Shown: positions 44,032 through 53,493 of the stretch, one piece after another
Position numbering within the stretch: the first letter of the stretch is position 1
How the letters are laid out: the number at the start of each line of letters is the position of its first letter
NCBI RefSeq assembly: GCF_034387475.1
Contig: NZ_JAXCIL010000001.1
Span: 2,294,001 to 2,358,000 of the forward strand
Reading direction: 5' to 3'
DNA from: Pseudomonas sp. Teo4
GTDB lineage: Bacteria > Pseudomonadota > Gammaproteobacteria > Pseudomonadales > Pseudomonadaceae
Length of the DNA stretch: 64,000 nucleotides
Notes under the pieces: model-generated
What the model was told of the DNA's origin: nothing
Database searches by the model: none
Seen by the model: only the letters and a program-made list of their open reading frames with translations
Translations under genes and position numbers: made by a program

Positions 44032-45014
44032 GCAAGAAACCCTTTGCGAATGGCCGCACGGCTGCTTCGCCGCGCCGGCAGGTTGAGGGTGTTGCGCAGC
44101 AGCCCGGCCACCGAACCGTCGTGGCAGAAACCCAGCTCCCGAGCCAGGGGGCTGCGCAACGGTGGGTAGCGGCCGAACAGCGCTTCAAGTTGCGGGTCGG
44201 GCTCGAAGGCGATGCGCTCGCGGTTGGCCTCGCCAAAACTGTCCGCCAGGCCGGCCAGCACCTGGTCGATGGAAAGGTGCAGCACCGGTAGCTGCCAGAT
44301 GCGCTGGCTGCCGGGGTTATCCAATTCGGCGGCGAGCAGCAGGTTGTCCACGCAGCAACGGGCAGACATCCACCAGGCGCACGCATCGGGCGACACGGGG
44401 CAGGTGTAGGCCTCCCCTGCAGCATAGGCATGCAACAGGTCGCTCATGAACGCCGAGCGCAAACCGTTCGGCTCACGTGGCCGGGCAACGATGCCGGGTA
44501 GCCGTAACGCACGCCCGTCCACCTCGCCGCGACGGGCCAGGTCCTGCAAAGCGATTTCCACCATGCGCTTGTGTGCCGCATAAGACAGCTGCGGCGAAGG
44601 CGGTTGGTCTTCACCCATGCGCGTTGGCAGCTCGCCGCCGTACACCGCGACACTGCTGGCATACACCAGCACCGGGGGGCACCAGGGGTTGCGCAGTTGG
44701 TTGAGCAACTCCAGGCTGGCCTGCAGGTTCACCTGGTAACCCAGCTCGTACTGCGCCTCGGCGGCACCACCCGGCACACTGACCAGGTGGAAGACGACGT
44801 CGACACCATCGGCCAGCACCCGGCGCAATAAAGCCGGGTCGGTGACACTGCCGTAGTGGCGGCGCACGCGCGCATCCTCGGGCAAGCCATCCAGCGTCTG
44901 GTCCAGCAGCAGCAACGCTTCGATGCGCTGCCCCCGCACCTCGCCAGTTTCCAGCAGGCGTTGCACCAGCTGACGACCGACGAAACCGTTGGCACCCGTG
45001 ACCATCACACGCAT
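44028..45014 (-). CDS. NAD-dependent epimerase/dehydratase, D-erythronate dehydrogenase-like
   Basis: 328 residues of the extended SDR class. VTGANGFVGRQLVQRL at the start, FHLVSVPGGAAEAQYELGY and YASSVAVYGGELP with the SYAAHK segment carrying the Tyr and Lys. The sequence pattern is that of DenD-type proteins, which oxidise D-erythronate; in this operon it more likely oxidises a hydroxy intermediate of aromatic breakdown. Overlaps the FAH gene by 10 bp. Confidence 0.83.
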   Translation of the reverse strand: MRVMVTGANGFVGRQLVQRLLETGEVRGQRIEALLLLDQTLDGLPEDARVRRHYGSVTDPALLRRVLADGVDVVFHLVSVPGGAAEAQYELGYQVNLQASLELLNQLRNPWCPPVLVYASSVAVYGGELPTRMGEDQPPSPQLSYAAHKRMVEIALQDLARRGEVDGRALRLPGIVARPREPNGLRSAFMSDLLHAYAAGEAYTCPVSPDACAWWMSARCCVDNLLLAAELDNPGSQRIWQLPVLHLSIDQVLAGLADSFGEANRERIAFEPDPQLEALFGRYPPLRSPLARELGFCHDGSVAGLLRNTLNLPARRSSRAAIRKGFLA

Positions 45015-45997
45015 GGCCAGCCTCCCCGCACCACGCGCTGGTCAATCGCGCCGAACAGCACTTCGCCTTCGCAATCACGCGCCTCCATGCGCACGCGGTC
45101 GCCAAAGCGCATGAAGGCCGTGCGCGGCGCGCCGAAAGCGATGATCTCGATGGCGCGGCGCTCGGCGATACAAGCCGACCCGACGCTGCGGTCGGCATTG
45201 GAAACGGTGCCGGAACCCACCAGCGTGCCAGCGCTCAAGCGCCGCGTCAGCGCCGCATGGGCAATCAACTGGTGAAAGCCGAAATGCATGGCACCACCGT
45301 GGGGATGCCCGAACCACTCGCCGTTCCACTCGACCTGCAGCGGCAAGTGCACCCGGCCATTGCGCCAGGCATCGCCAAGTTCGTCCGGGGTTACTGCGAC
45401 CGGCGCGAAGCTGCTGGCGGGTTTGGCCTGAAGAAAGCCAAAACCGGTCTTCATTTCCCGAGGGGCCAAGGCACGCAAGCTGACATCGTTCAGTTGCAGC
45501 AACAGGCGCACATGCTGCAATGCCTGCTCCGGCGGGCAACCCATGGGGACGTCATCCAGCAGCACCGCGAACTCGCCTTCGAAGTCGATGCCGTGGGCTT
45601 CGCTGGGCAACGGAATGTCCATGCGCGCACCCAGAAAGTCATCGCTGGCGCCCTGGTAGATCAGCGGCGTGTGCTCGACGCCATCGATCGGCTCCAGGTC
45701 GAAAGCCTTCTGCATCAGCTCGCCATGGCTGAGGAAGCAGGAGCCGTCCAACCACTGGCTGGCACGCGGCAGGGGCGCGGCGAGTTGTGCCAGGTCGAGA
45801 TCGAAGGCACCCTGCGCCTCGTTGGCATTGAGCCGATGATAAAGGGCCTGCAAGCGCGCCTCGACCTGGGGCCAGTTTTCCAGCGCAGCCTGCAGGGTGA
45901 CGGCAATGTCGCTGGCATCGACCGCCCGCCCCAGGTCACGCGCCACCACCAGCAGACAACCATCGCGACTGCCGTCGTTGAACGTGGCAAGCTTCAT
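45005..45997 (-). CDS. Fumarylacetoacetate hydrolase-family enzyme
   Basis: 330 residues with the FAA_hydrolase core (about 75-325): GIDFEGEFAVLLDDVP (metal-binding acidic residues), MKTGFGFLQAKPASSFAPV, FGHPHGGAMHFGFHQLI, LVGSGTVSNADRS. The N-terminal 75 residues resemble the FAH N-terminal domain. The family cleaves C-C bonds of beta-diketo acids or hydrates ring-cleavage products with Mg2+. Here it would split an acylpyruvate-like product. Coupled by ATGA to the cupin gene. Confidence 0.87.
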   Translation of the reverse strand: MKLATFNDGSRDGCLLVVARDLGRAVDASDIAVTLQAALENWPQVEARLQALYHRLNANEAQGAFDLDLAQLAAPLPRASQWLDGSCFLSHGELMQKAFDLEPIDGVEHTPLIYQGASDDFLGARMDIPLPSEAHGIDFEGEFAVLLDDVPMGCPPEQALQHVRLLLQLNDVSLRALAPREMKTGFGFLQAKPASSFAPVAVTPDELGDAWRNGRVHLPLQVEWNGEWFGHPHGGAMHFGFHQLIAHAALTRRLSAGTLVGSGTVSNADRSVGSACIAERRAIEIIAFGAPRTAFMRFGDRVRMEARDCEGEVLFGAIDQRVVRGGWPCV

Positions 45998-46566
45998 GGC
46001 AGCAGCTCCTTCAGGCCGTCGGCGTACCGGCCGTCGAGCAGGATGAAGACCATGCGCGCCATCTGCTCGCTGCGGTTGCTCCAGGCGTGGTTGGTGCCGC
46101 GCTGTACCACAATGTCGCCGCGTTTGAGATGGACTTCGCCGTCGTCCAGCACCAACCAGACCTCACCCTCGGTGACGATGCCGTAGTCCAGGGTCTGAGT
46201 GCGGTGCATCAACTTGTGCCTGGAGTCGGCCTTGCCAGTGCCTGCGCTGGCCTCGCCGATCTCGGCGAAGGCTGCCGCGGCCGCTTCGGCGCTGACCTGG
46301 TTCTGCACGCTGTCCGGTGGAATATCCACCACGCGGATCACGCTGCCCAGCGGACCGGGGCTAAGTTGCAGCGGCTGGGCTGTCGGATCGTCGCCGTTAT
46401 CCAGCAACGCCGGGCTACCGACGCTGTTCCACACCTCGTAGAACAGGGTGCCGGGTACCGCCTTCAGCGGGAAATTGTTAGGCGTCGCGCCACACGTGGC
46501 CACGACCGCCTGCCCCTGGGCATCGTGGCCAGTGACCACGCGTTTGAATACAGGAAGCGATTGCAT
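45994..46566 (-). CDS. Cupin-domain protein of the catabolic operon
   Basis: 190 residues from the ATG at 46566 (AAAGGAG upstream); a TTG five codons earlier is less likely. One cupin barrel in the C-terminal half: MHRTQTLDYGIVTEGEVWL and HLKRGDIVVQRGTNHAW (His and Glu ligands). The N-terminal 90 residues contain PNNFPLKAVPGTLFYEVWNS. Similar cupins often accompany FAH and SDR genes in aromatic-degradation operons, possibly as isomerases or oxygenases; the role here is not known. Confidence 0.8.
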   Translation of the reverse strand: MQSLPVFKRVVTGHDAQGQAVVATCGATPNNFPLKAVPGTLFYEVWNSVGSPALLDNGDDPTAQPLQLSPGPLGSVIRVVDIPPDSVQNQVSAEAAAAAFAEIGEASAGTGKADSRHKLMHRTQTLDYGIVTEGEVWLVLDDGEVHLKRGDIVVQRGTNHAWSNRSEQMARMVFILLDGRYADGLKELLP

Positions 46567-46577
46567 GTTGTCTCCTT

Positions 46578-47354
46578 TCAATTGCCGTCGCCGATGGTGG
46601 TGCCACCGTCGACAATAAGGTTCTGTCCGCTAATGAACGCGCCGCCGGGCGCAGCCAGCAGCAATGCCAAGGCCGCCACCTCTTCAGGGCGGCCAACCCG
46701 ACGCAACGGGGTCAATGCCAGGCGCCGCTGCAGCACGTCAGGCTTGTCGGTCAGCGGGCGGGCGAACTCGGTATGGATGACGCCGGGGCTGATGGCGTTG
46801 ACGCGGATGTTCGCCGGCCCCCATTCCACGGCCAGGTTGCGCGCCAACTGCGCCAGGCCGGCCTTCGACAGCCCATAGAGGCCCAGGCCCTGGTTGCCAC
46901 GCACACCGGCGATGCTTGCCATGAGCACCACACTGCCGCCGCCCCCCTCGGCCATGGCCGGCAACAACGCGCTGGTCAACCAGACGGCGCTGCGCAGGTT
47001 GACGGTGAAGGTCAGCTCCCAGTCGGCGTCGCTGGCCGTGGCCAGCGGCCCTAGGTGCGGTGCGACACCGGCGTTGCACACCAGCGCGTCGAGCCGCCCA
47101 AAAAGCTCCAGGCAGCGGCCCGCCAAGGCCTGCACGGCCTCGGGGTCGCTCAGGTCGGCGACCAGGGCGATGGCCTCGACCCCCTCCTGCGCCAGTTGCG
47201 CCACGGCCTGCGCACAGCCCTCAGCGCTCTCGCTGCTGATGGCGATGCGAGCACCGGCGCGCCCGTATTCGCGAGCAATGGCCAAGCCGATGCCACGGGT
47301 GGAGCCAGTGATGAGTGCAGTCTTGCCCGCCAGGGAAAACAGTTCGCTGATCAT
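46578..47354 (-). CDS. Short-chain dehydrogenase/reductase of the catabolic operon
   Basis: 258 residues, classical SDR: TGSTRGIGLAIAREYG (about 16-31), LVCNAGVAPHLG, Ser147, Tyr160 and Lys164 (MASIAGVRGNQ, LYGLSKAG), ISPGVIHTEFARPL, FISGQNLIVDGG. NAD(P)-dependent oxidation or reduction of a hydroxyl group in the pathway. ATGA overlap with the MFS gene start-stop pair and 11-bp gap to the cupin gene show co-transcription. Confidence 0.88.
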   Translation of the reverse strand: MISELFSLAGKTALITGSTRGIGLAIAREYGRAGARIAISSESAEGCAQAVAQLAQEGVEAIALVADLSDPEAVQALAGRCLELFGRLDALVCNAGVAPHLGPLATASDADWELTFTVNLRSAVWLTSALLPAMAEGGGGSVVLMASIAGVRGNQGLGLYGLSKAGLAQLARNLAVEWGPANIRVNAISPGVIHTEFARPLTDKPDVLQRRLALTPLRRVGRPEEVAALALLLAAPGGAFISGQNLIVDGGTTIGDGN

Positions 47355-48538
47355 GCCCCTACCCCCACTGCCGAGCGCTCATGCCGTATCAGCCGCAGGC
47401 ACACAGGCGCCAGTGCCAACTGGCCGAAGGCGACCAGCAACAGTGCGGGTGGCAATTGCGAGATCACACCGTCAGTCAGTGCCAACACCAGCAGCGGGCT
47501 GATGAACTCACCGGCAAAAATGGCCGCGGTGAACCCACCTGTGGCACGGCCGCGCTGGTCGAAACCGACCTGCTGCATCACCAGGTTGATGAGCGTCGGC
47601 AGCAACAGGCCGACCCCCAGGCCGTTGACCAGAACCGCCAGTACCACCAGCGCATGGCCGGTCGACAGCGCCATCAGGCCGCCACCAAGCCCCGCCGTGG
47701 CAAACCCCAGAGCCAGCAGCCGGCAGGCCGACAGACGCGTCAGCAGGCGGAAGACCAGCGCGCCGGCCAGCACGCCGAGCTGGTTGGCGCCCATGGTCAG
47801 GCCTACCTGCTGCGGCGCATCAATGTGCAACAGTTGCAGCAGGTAGCCGGCTTGAACCGGGACGATGAACAGGCTGACCCCGGCCAACGTGGTGAGCAGG
47901 TACAACGGCGCCAGGGCCGCCCATGGGAAACGTGAAACAGCCGTCGCTTCGGACGTGATGCGGACGGCCCGAGGTTCCCAGAGCAGCAGCGCCATCAACG
48001 GCAGGCACAGCACACCCACTGCGTAGAGTGAGAACGGAGTGCGCCAGTCGCTTTCACCCAGCGCGCCTCCCACGCCCATGAACAACGCGGCCGACAGCGA
48101 GGTAACCACCATCTGCTGGGCGAACAACCGCGAGCGGCGCTGGCCGTCGAAATAGTCGCCCATGAGCGTGGTGCAGCAGGTCATGATCCCGGCTTCAGCC
48201 AGGCCGATGCCGGCGCGGCTGGCGACGATCAGGCCCAGTGAATCCAGCCACAGCGGCAACACCCCACAGAGGCTGTACAGCAGCATGCTCGCCAGCAACA
48301 ACGGTCGGCGCCCGACACGGTCGGCCAGCACACCCGCCAGCGGCGCCAGCAAGGCGATCACCAGGGCCGGCAGCGTCAGCGCAACCGGTACCAGCACGGC
48401 AACGCCCGGCGTCTCGGCGAAATGCGCGTGCATGCGTGGCAGCACCGGTGCGATAAGCACCGCGCCCAGCACGGGTAGACAGCTACCGAACAGCAACAGC
48501 ATGGCCTGGGCACGACCGGCGATGCGTTCAACGGCCAT
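47351..48538 (-). CDS. MFS transporter (12-TM) of the catabolic operon
   Basis: 395 residues, 12 predicted helices. LLAPLAGVLADRVGRRPLLL carries the MFS A-motif, and RAGIGLAEAGIMTCCTTLMG is the helix-4/5 region. Family resemblance is to DHA1-type uptake or export carriers. Overlaps the RND gene's 3' end by 11 bp. Likely transports an aromatic substrate or intermediate across the inner membrane. Confidence 0.87.
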   Translation of the reverse strand: MAVERIAGRAQAMLLLFGSCLPVLGAVLIAPVLPRMHAHFAETPGVAVLVPVALTLPALVIALLAPLAGVLADRVGRRPLLLASMLLYSLCGVLPLWLDSLGLIVASRAGIGLAEAGIMTCCTTLMGDYFDGQRRSRLFAQQMVVTSLSAALFMGVGGALGESDWRTPFSLYAVGVLCLPLMALLLWEPRAVRITSEATAVSRFPWAALAPLYLLTTLAGVSLFIVPVQAGYLLQLLHIDAPQQVGLTMGANQLGVLAGALVFRLLTRLSACRLLALGFATAGLGGGLMALSTGHALVVLAVLVNGLGVGLLLPTLINLVMQQVGFDQRGRATGGFTAAIFAGEFISPLLVLALTDGVISQLPPALLLVAFGQLALAPVCLRLIRHERSAVGVGA

Positions 48539-50993
48539 GGCTCACCTCCTTGAGCGGGTTGAAGCGGGCACCCTGCTCGCATTGCCGGGGCTTGGGCTCA
48601 TCCGCCTGCAGCGCCGCACGGGCCTGGTGTTGTGGCAAGAGGAAGTAGGCCAGCGCCGGCAGCAGGATCAGTGCACCGACCATGTTCCAGACGAACATGA
48701 AGGCCAGCAGCACGCCCATGTCGGCCTGGAACTTGATCGGCGAGAAGATCCAGGTTCCGACGCCAATGGCCAGGGTGATGCCAGTGAGCATCACCACCTT
48801 GCCGGTGAACAACAGTGCGCGGTAGTACGCCTGGGACAGGCTCGCGCCTTGGCGCAGTTGGGCCAGCACGATGCTCATCACGTACAGCGCGTAATCCACG
48901 CCGATACCGACACCCAGGGCGATCACCGGCAGGGTCGCCACCTTCACGCCAATGCCCAGCGCGACCATCAGTGCCTCGCAAAGTATCGAGGTGAGCACCA
49001 GCGGCAGCACTGCGCAAAGCACAGCGCGCCAGGAACGGAAGGTCACCAGGCACAGCAGGATCACCGCGCCATACACCCACCACAGCATGTCGCGGTTGGC
49101 CTGTTTAACCACCTGATTGGTGGCCGCCTCGATGCCGGCGCTGCCGGCGGCCATCAGGAAGCTGGCCTGCTCGCTGTCATTGGCCTGGGCAAAGCCCTGG
49201 ACGCTGTCCACCACCCGCGCCAGGGTGTCGGCCTTGTGGTCGGTGAGGTAGGCGTAGAGCGTCAGCAGGCTGCAGTCGTCGTTGTACAGCCCACGTGGAG
49301 CGTTGGCGGTGACCATGTTCAGGGTCGCCTGGTTGTTGACCAGGTCGTACCACTTCGGGCTGCCTTCGGAGAGGCCAACCAGCACACGGCGGTTGAGCAG
49401 TGCCAGCGAGTTGGTCGAGTCCACCCCCTGCAGGCCGCGCAACTGCCAGTCCAGATCATCCACGCGTTTCAAGGTGTCGTAGGCCGAACAACCACCGGGG
49501 GCGGTGCGCACCATCACCGCGAACACATCACTGCTGGCGCCGTAGTGCCGGGTGACGAAGGCGTTGTCGCGGTTGTAGCGTGAATCGGCGCGCAACTCGG
49601 GGGCGCCGGCGTCGAGGTCGCCTACCTTCAGGTGCAGGCTCACGGCGTAGCCGCCGGCGGCCATCAGTGCGGCCACGGCGATGCACCACGCGGCCCAGCG
49701 ACGCTGGGTGAACAGGTCGAGAAAACGCCACAGCGCATGCTTGCGCGCCCCGCTCGCCTCGGCCTCTTCGGCACGCAGGCTGCGCCGCGCCGCACGAGCA
49801 CTGACGCCCACATAGGAGAGCAGCACGGGCAGCAGGATCAGGTTGGTGAAGATCAACACCGCCACGCCCAGGCTGGCGATGACCGCCAGGTCCTGGATCA
49901 CCTGGATCTGGATGATCATCAGCACGGCGAAGCCCACGGCATCGCACAGCAGCGCGGTGAGCCCGGCCAGGAACAGCCGACGGAAAGTGAAGCGCGCCGC
50001 CACCAGGCGATGCATGCCGCGGCCGATGTCCTGCATGATGCCGTTCATCTTCTGCGCGCCGTGGCTCATACCGATGGCGAACACCAGAAACGGCACCAGC
50101 ACCGAGTATGGGTCGAGCTCGTAGCCCAGCAGCGGCAGCAAGCCAAGTTGCCAGATCACCGCCACCAGCGAGCACACCACCACCAGCGCGGTGCTGCGCA
50201 CACAGCGGGTGTACCAATAGAGCACCACGGCGGTGATGGTGATGGCAGCGGCGAAGAACAGCAGGATCTGCCTGAGGCCGTCGATCAGGTCGCCCACCAC
50301 CTTGGCAAAGCCAGTGATGTGGATCTGCACGCCCTGCGCCTGGAAGCGCTCGCGCAGGGTCTCCAGTTCATGGGCGAAGGCGGTGTAGTCCAGGGTTTGG
50401 CCGTCCGGCGTGTTCTCCAGCAGCGGCACGTAGATGATGCTTGAACGCTGGTCGAAGGCCACCAGCTGGCCGATCTCGTTAGAACGCTCGACGTTGCGCT
50501 TGAGCGCTTTGAGGCTCGCGTCACCACCATCGTAGCCGTCGGGAATGACCGGGCCGCCTTCCAGGCCATCCTCGGTCACGCCGGTCCAGCGGGTGGACGG
50601 GGTCCAGAGTGACTTCATTGCCGCACGGTCGACGCCCGGTAGCAGATAAACAGCGTCGTTGAGTTGCTGCAAGCTGTGCAGGTAGCCCTTGTCGTAGATG
50701 CTGCCGTGCGGGTTGACCACGGCGATGCGCACCGCGTTGCCCAACCCGGCCAATTCCTGGCGGTGCTCCAGGTAGTTGTGAACGAACGGATGATCACGGG
50801 GGATCATCTTCTCGAAGCTGGCGTTGAGCGTCAGGCGCGAGGCCTGCCAGCCGAGCAACAGGGTCGCTGCCAGGCACAGCAGCAGGACCAGAGCGCGGTG
50901 GTTGAACAGCGCACGTTCAAGCAGCGAACCGGATGTGCTGTCGAAGTCATCGAGGCGGCCGCTGGACGGCGCAGGTGAATTCATGGCGTGCAT
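48528..50993 (-). CDS. RND-superfamily (MMPL-type) exporter protein
   Basis: 821 residues with the 12-helix RND layout: one helix at about 33-50, a large periplasmic loop, five helices at about 240-400, a second helix near 440 and loop, then five helices at about 650-790. Characteristic stretches are LVPFLVFAIGMSHGAQKMNG (helix-4 type) and VIALGVGIGVDYALYVMS. Such proteins occur with DUF1302, DUF1329 and YCF48-like proteins in clusters for hydrophobic compounds. It follows the YCF48 gene by 3 bp. Direction of transport cannot be read from sequence. Confidence 0.87.
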   Translation of the reverse strand: MHAMNSPAPSSGRLDDFDSTSGSLLERALFNHRALVLLLCLAATLLLGWQASRLTLNASFEKMIPRDHPFVHNYLEHRQELAGLGNAVRIAVVNPHGSIYDKGYLHSLQQLNDAVYLLPGVDRAAMKSLWTPSTRWTGVTEDGLEGGPVIPDGYDGGDASLKALKRNVERSNEIGQLVAFDQRSSIIYVPLLENTPDGQTLDYTAFAHELETLRERFQAQGVQIHITGFAKVVGDLIDGLRQILLFFAAAITITAVVLYWYTRCVRSTALVVVCSLVAVIWQLGLLPLLGYELDPYSVLVPFLVFAIGMSHGAQKMNGIMQDIGRGMHRLVAARFTFRRLFLAGLTALLCDAVGFAVLMIIQIQVIQDLAVIASLGVAVLIFTNLILLPVLLSYVGVSARAARRSLRAEEAEASGARKHALWRFLDLFTQRRWAAWCIAVAALMAAGGYAVSLHLKVGDLDAGAPELRADSRYNRDNAFVTRHYGASSDVFAVMVRTAPGGCSAYDTLKRVDDLDWQLRGLQGVDSTNSLALLNRRVLVGLSEGSPKWYDLVNNQATLNMVTANAPRGLYNDDCSLLTLYAYLTDHKADTLARVVDSVQGFAQANDSEQASFLMAAGSAGIEAATNQVVKQANRDMLWWVYGAVILLCLVTFRSWRAVLCAVLPLVLTSILCEALMVALGIGVKVATLPVIALGVGIGVDYALYVMSIVLAQLRQGASLSQAYYRALLFTGKVVMLTGITLAIGVGTWIFSPIKFQADMGVLLAFMFVWNMVGALILLPALAYFLLPQHQARAALQADEPKPRQCEQGARFNPLKEVSHGR

Positions 50994-50996
50994 GGC

Positions 50997-52058
50997 TCAG
51001 TCCGTCGTGGTGGAAAGGGAAGATGGCGCCAGGCGGCGGGCACCGGCCATGCCGACGGCAACGATGGCGCCGTCGGCGGCGATGGTGGCGGCGGCCAGCG
51101 GCAAGCCATCGGTCACTGGCAAGGGCTGGGCGGCGAAGTCGTCAAGGCCGCTGCGCAACAGCATCCCCGCCTGGTTGGCGAGCAACAGCTGGTTACCGGC
51201 GACGCGGATGCCATTGAGCGAAGCGGGTATCGGGTTGGCCAGTGCTCGGAAACTGTCACCGCCGTCATCAGAGGCGAACAGCGAGCCACGCAACCCGCCG
51301 ACCAGCAGTCGCCCGCTGGGCAGTACGCTGGCGGCGAAGTAGCTGCCGTCGTAGGGGCCTTGCAGCGCAACGAAGTGGGCACCGCCATCACGCGAGCGCA
51401 ACAGCAGCCCCTGTTCACCGGCGACGTACAGCTCTGCACCTTGGCGCGCCAGCGCATAAAGATGCAGCCCACGCCGATTCGGCAACAACCCCATGCTGGA
51501 CTGCCAGGAGCGCCCACCGTCGGTGGTCGCCAAGGCCAAACCATAGGCGCCCACGACCAAGCCGTGGCGCGCATCGGCAAAGCTCAGGGCCAGCAGCGGT
51601 TTGTCGGCGCCGTCAGCTTGCAGCCGCTGCGCCGCCGCGATGCGACTGGCATCGCCATCAGCCTCGCCAGCCTGCAGCTCAAGGGCGGCGGCGCGCTTGC
51701 CGTCAAGCTGCAAGGCCCAGTGTTCACCGCCATCTTCGCTGTGCAACACCACGCCAGCGTGGCCGACTGCCCAGCCGTTGCGCTCGTCAACGAACTGCAC
51801 GGCGGTCAGGCTGACACTCACCGGTACGGCCGTGGCCTGGCGCCAGGTGGCGCCATTGTCATCGGAGAGCAGCACTACACCACGCTCGCCCACCGACACC
51901 AGGCGCGTACCGGCACGGGCCACATCCTGCAGCACCGCGTGCAAGGCTTGAGGGCCATGCACGGCGGGCTGCGAAAGTACATCCACGTCACTTCCGGCGA
52001 ATGCCGGGGGCAGCCCGCAACAGGCTGCCAGCAGCCAGCCATAGAGCATCTTGTTCAT
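50997..52058 (-). CDS. Exported YCF48/BNR-repeat-like protein
   Basis: 353 residues. Signal peptide (MLYGWLLAACCGLPPAFA), then a beta-propeller of repeated blocks with the pattern GEHWALQ, GGRSWQSS, GGAHFVAL and GGDSFRAL (Gly-x-x-W/F), as in photosystem assembly factor YCF48 and BNR proteins. Probably periplasmic. It is always-adjacent to the RND gene in this cluster type, so it may be a periplasmic accessory of the RND protein; the biochemical role is not known. Confidence 0.83.
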   Translation of the reverse strand: MNKMLYGWLLAACCGLPPAFAGSDVDVLSQPAVHGPQALHAVLQDVARAGTRLVSVGERGVVLLSDDNGATWRQATAVPVSVSLTAVQFVDERNGWAVGHAGVVLHSEDGGEHWALQLDGKRAAALELQAGEADGDASRIAAAQRLQADGADKPLLALSFADARHGLVVGAYGLALATTDGGRSWQSSMGLLPNRRGLHLYALARQGAELYVAGEQGLLLRSRDGGAHFVALQGPYDGSYFAASVLPSGRLLVGGLRGSLFASDDGGDSFRALANPIPASLNGIRVAGNQLLLANQAGMLLRSGLDDFAAQPLPVTDGLPLAAATIAADGAIVAVGMAGARRLAPSSLSTTTD

Positions 52059-52111
52059 CGCACGCAGCCTTTTCTTGTTGTATTCGGCACAGCACAGCGC
52101 AGTGCGTCCGT

Positions 52112-53479
52112 TCAGCGCACACCCTCGCCCGCCATGGCATCGGCGGTGAACACCGAGTCCTTGTAGGGCGGCACGATGCGGTATTGCTCGTTCTTGCCGG
52201 CGAACAGGTCACCGGCAAACCAGGCGCCAGAGAGCAGGTCGTAGAAGCCGTTGGTCAGGGTCACTACGCCAGGCAGGTCAGGCAGCACCACCGGCGAGGT
52301 CCAGACCACCTTGGCCAGCTGGTCGCGGGCGTCGTAACGCTCACCCAGCACGGCGGCCCAGGTGTCCTCGTCGAGGTAGTAGGTGCTCTTGGGCATGACG
52401 TGGCGCTGGCCGTTTTTCAGGGTCGCCTGCACCACCCAGACACGGTGCAATTCCCAGCGGATGGCTTGCGGCTTCAGGTGATGCGGGTCGAGCAGCGCTT
52501 CGGCGTTGGCGGCGGTGAAGACCTGGTTGGCGTTGTAGGGGATGTACATCTCCTGCTTGCCCACCAGTTTCCAGTCGAAACGGTCGAGGCGGCCGTTGAA
52601 CACATACAGTTCATCGAAGCTCATGACCCCGGCGGTGGCCGGTGTCGGCGTATCGCAACAGGCATTGGGCAGGCGGCGCACGCGACGCTGGCCAGGCAGG
52701 TAGGTCCATACCGCAGCTTTGTCGGCGTTGAGGTTCTCAAGGCCGGTGATGGCCTCGCCGGCACGCAATGGCGGGCCATCGTTGGTCATGCGGATAGACC
52801 AGAACACGCCCTTGTCGCCACCGCCACCAGGCAAGTACCAAGGCATCTGCAGGTCGGCACGCGAGTCGTTGGTCAGTACGTGCTTGCCGTCGGCGGTGGT
52901 CAGGTACTGATTGAAGCTGGCGTGCCAGGAAGCACCACGCCAGCGCAACAGGTGGTTCCACATGGCTTCGACGCCGTTGGCGGGAATCGGAAACGGAATG
53001 CCCCCGGCGGCGCCTTCTGGCATCGGGCCGGCAGGGCCGTCGAGCAACTTGCCACTGGTGGCATTGGCGAAGGTGGCGTCGTACACCGATTGTGGTGCGG
53101 CGGCGCTGCGGTGGGTCGGGTAGATGTCCAACCGGTAGCTGTCCGGGTACTTTTTCAACATCGCCTGGATGCCCGGCGTCAGCTTGTCGGCGTACTGCGC
53201 CATGTTCTGCGCGGTGATGGTCAGCAGTGGTTTGTCGTTGGCGAAGGGGTCGCCACGCTTGCCGCCCTCCTTGTAGGCAGGGTCGATCTTGGTATAGCCA
53301 CCGGTCCAGGCTGGAATGCTGCCGTCGGCATTGCCGGCACGTTCGCCACCGAGCGGGGTCAAGGTTGTCTTGAGGGTGGCTGCCTGCTCGGCAGTCACTG
53401 CGGCGCAGGCGCCGTGGGCGAACAGCAGCGAAGCACTCAGGGCAGTGAGCAGGGAAACGACTTTCTTGTTGTGTCTCAT
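52112..53479 (-). CDS. DUF1329 periplasmic/outer-membrane protein
   Basis: 455 residues with signal peptide (LLTALSASLLFAHGACA), then the DUF1329 domain: TLTPLGGERAGNADGSIPAW at the start, YLPGQRRVRRLPN, FNGRLDRFDWKLVGKQEMYI and YYLDEDTWAAVLGERYDA. The fold is LolB-like (lipid-binding). Found next to DUF1302 and RND genes for hydrophobic-substrate uptake or envelope transport. Fifty-three bp before the YCF48 gene. Confidence 0.87.
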   Translation of the reverse strand: MRHNKKVVSLLTALSASLLFAHGACAAVTAEQAATLKTTLTPLGGERAGNADGSIPAWTGGYTKIDPAYKEGGKRGDPFANDKPLLTITAQNMAQYADKLTPGIQAMLKKYPDSYRLDIYPTHRSAAAPQSVYDATFANATSGKLLDGPAGPMPEGAAGGIPFPIPANGVEAMWNHLLRWRGASWHASFNQYLTTADGKHVLTNDSRADLQMPWYLPGGGGDKGVFWSIRMTNDGPPLRAGEAITGLENLNADKAAVWTYLPGQRRVRRLPNACCDTPTPATAGVMSFDELYVFNGRLDRFDWKLVGKQEMYIPYNANQVFTAANAEALLDPHHLKPQAIRWELHRVWVVQATLKNGQRHVMPKSTYYLDEDTWAAVLGERYDARDQLAKVVWTSPVVLPDLPGVVTLTNGFYDLLSGAWFAGDLFAGKNEQYRIVPPYKDSVFTADAMAGEGVR

Positions 53480-53493
53480 CGGGTAGTCCTCGG

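Noticed and set aside
48162-49583. 473-codon open frame on the plus strand
   Set aside because: Antisense to the MFS and RND genes, histidine/glutamine-rich shadow composition, no domain.
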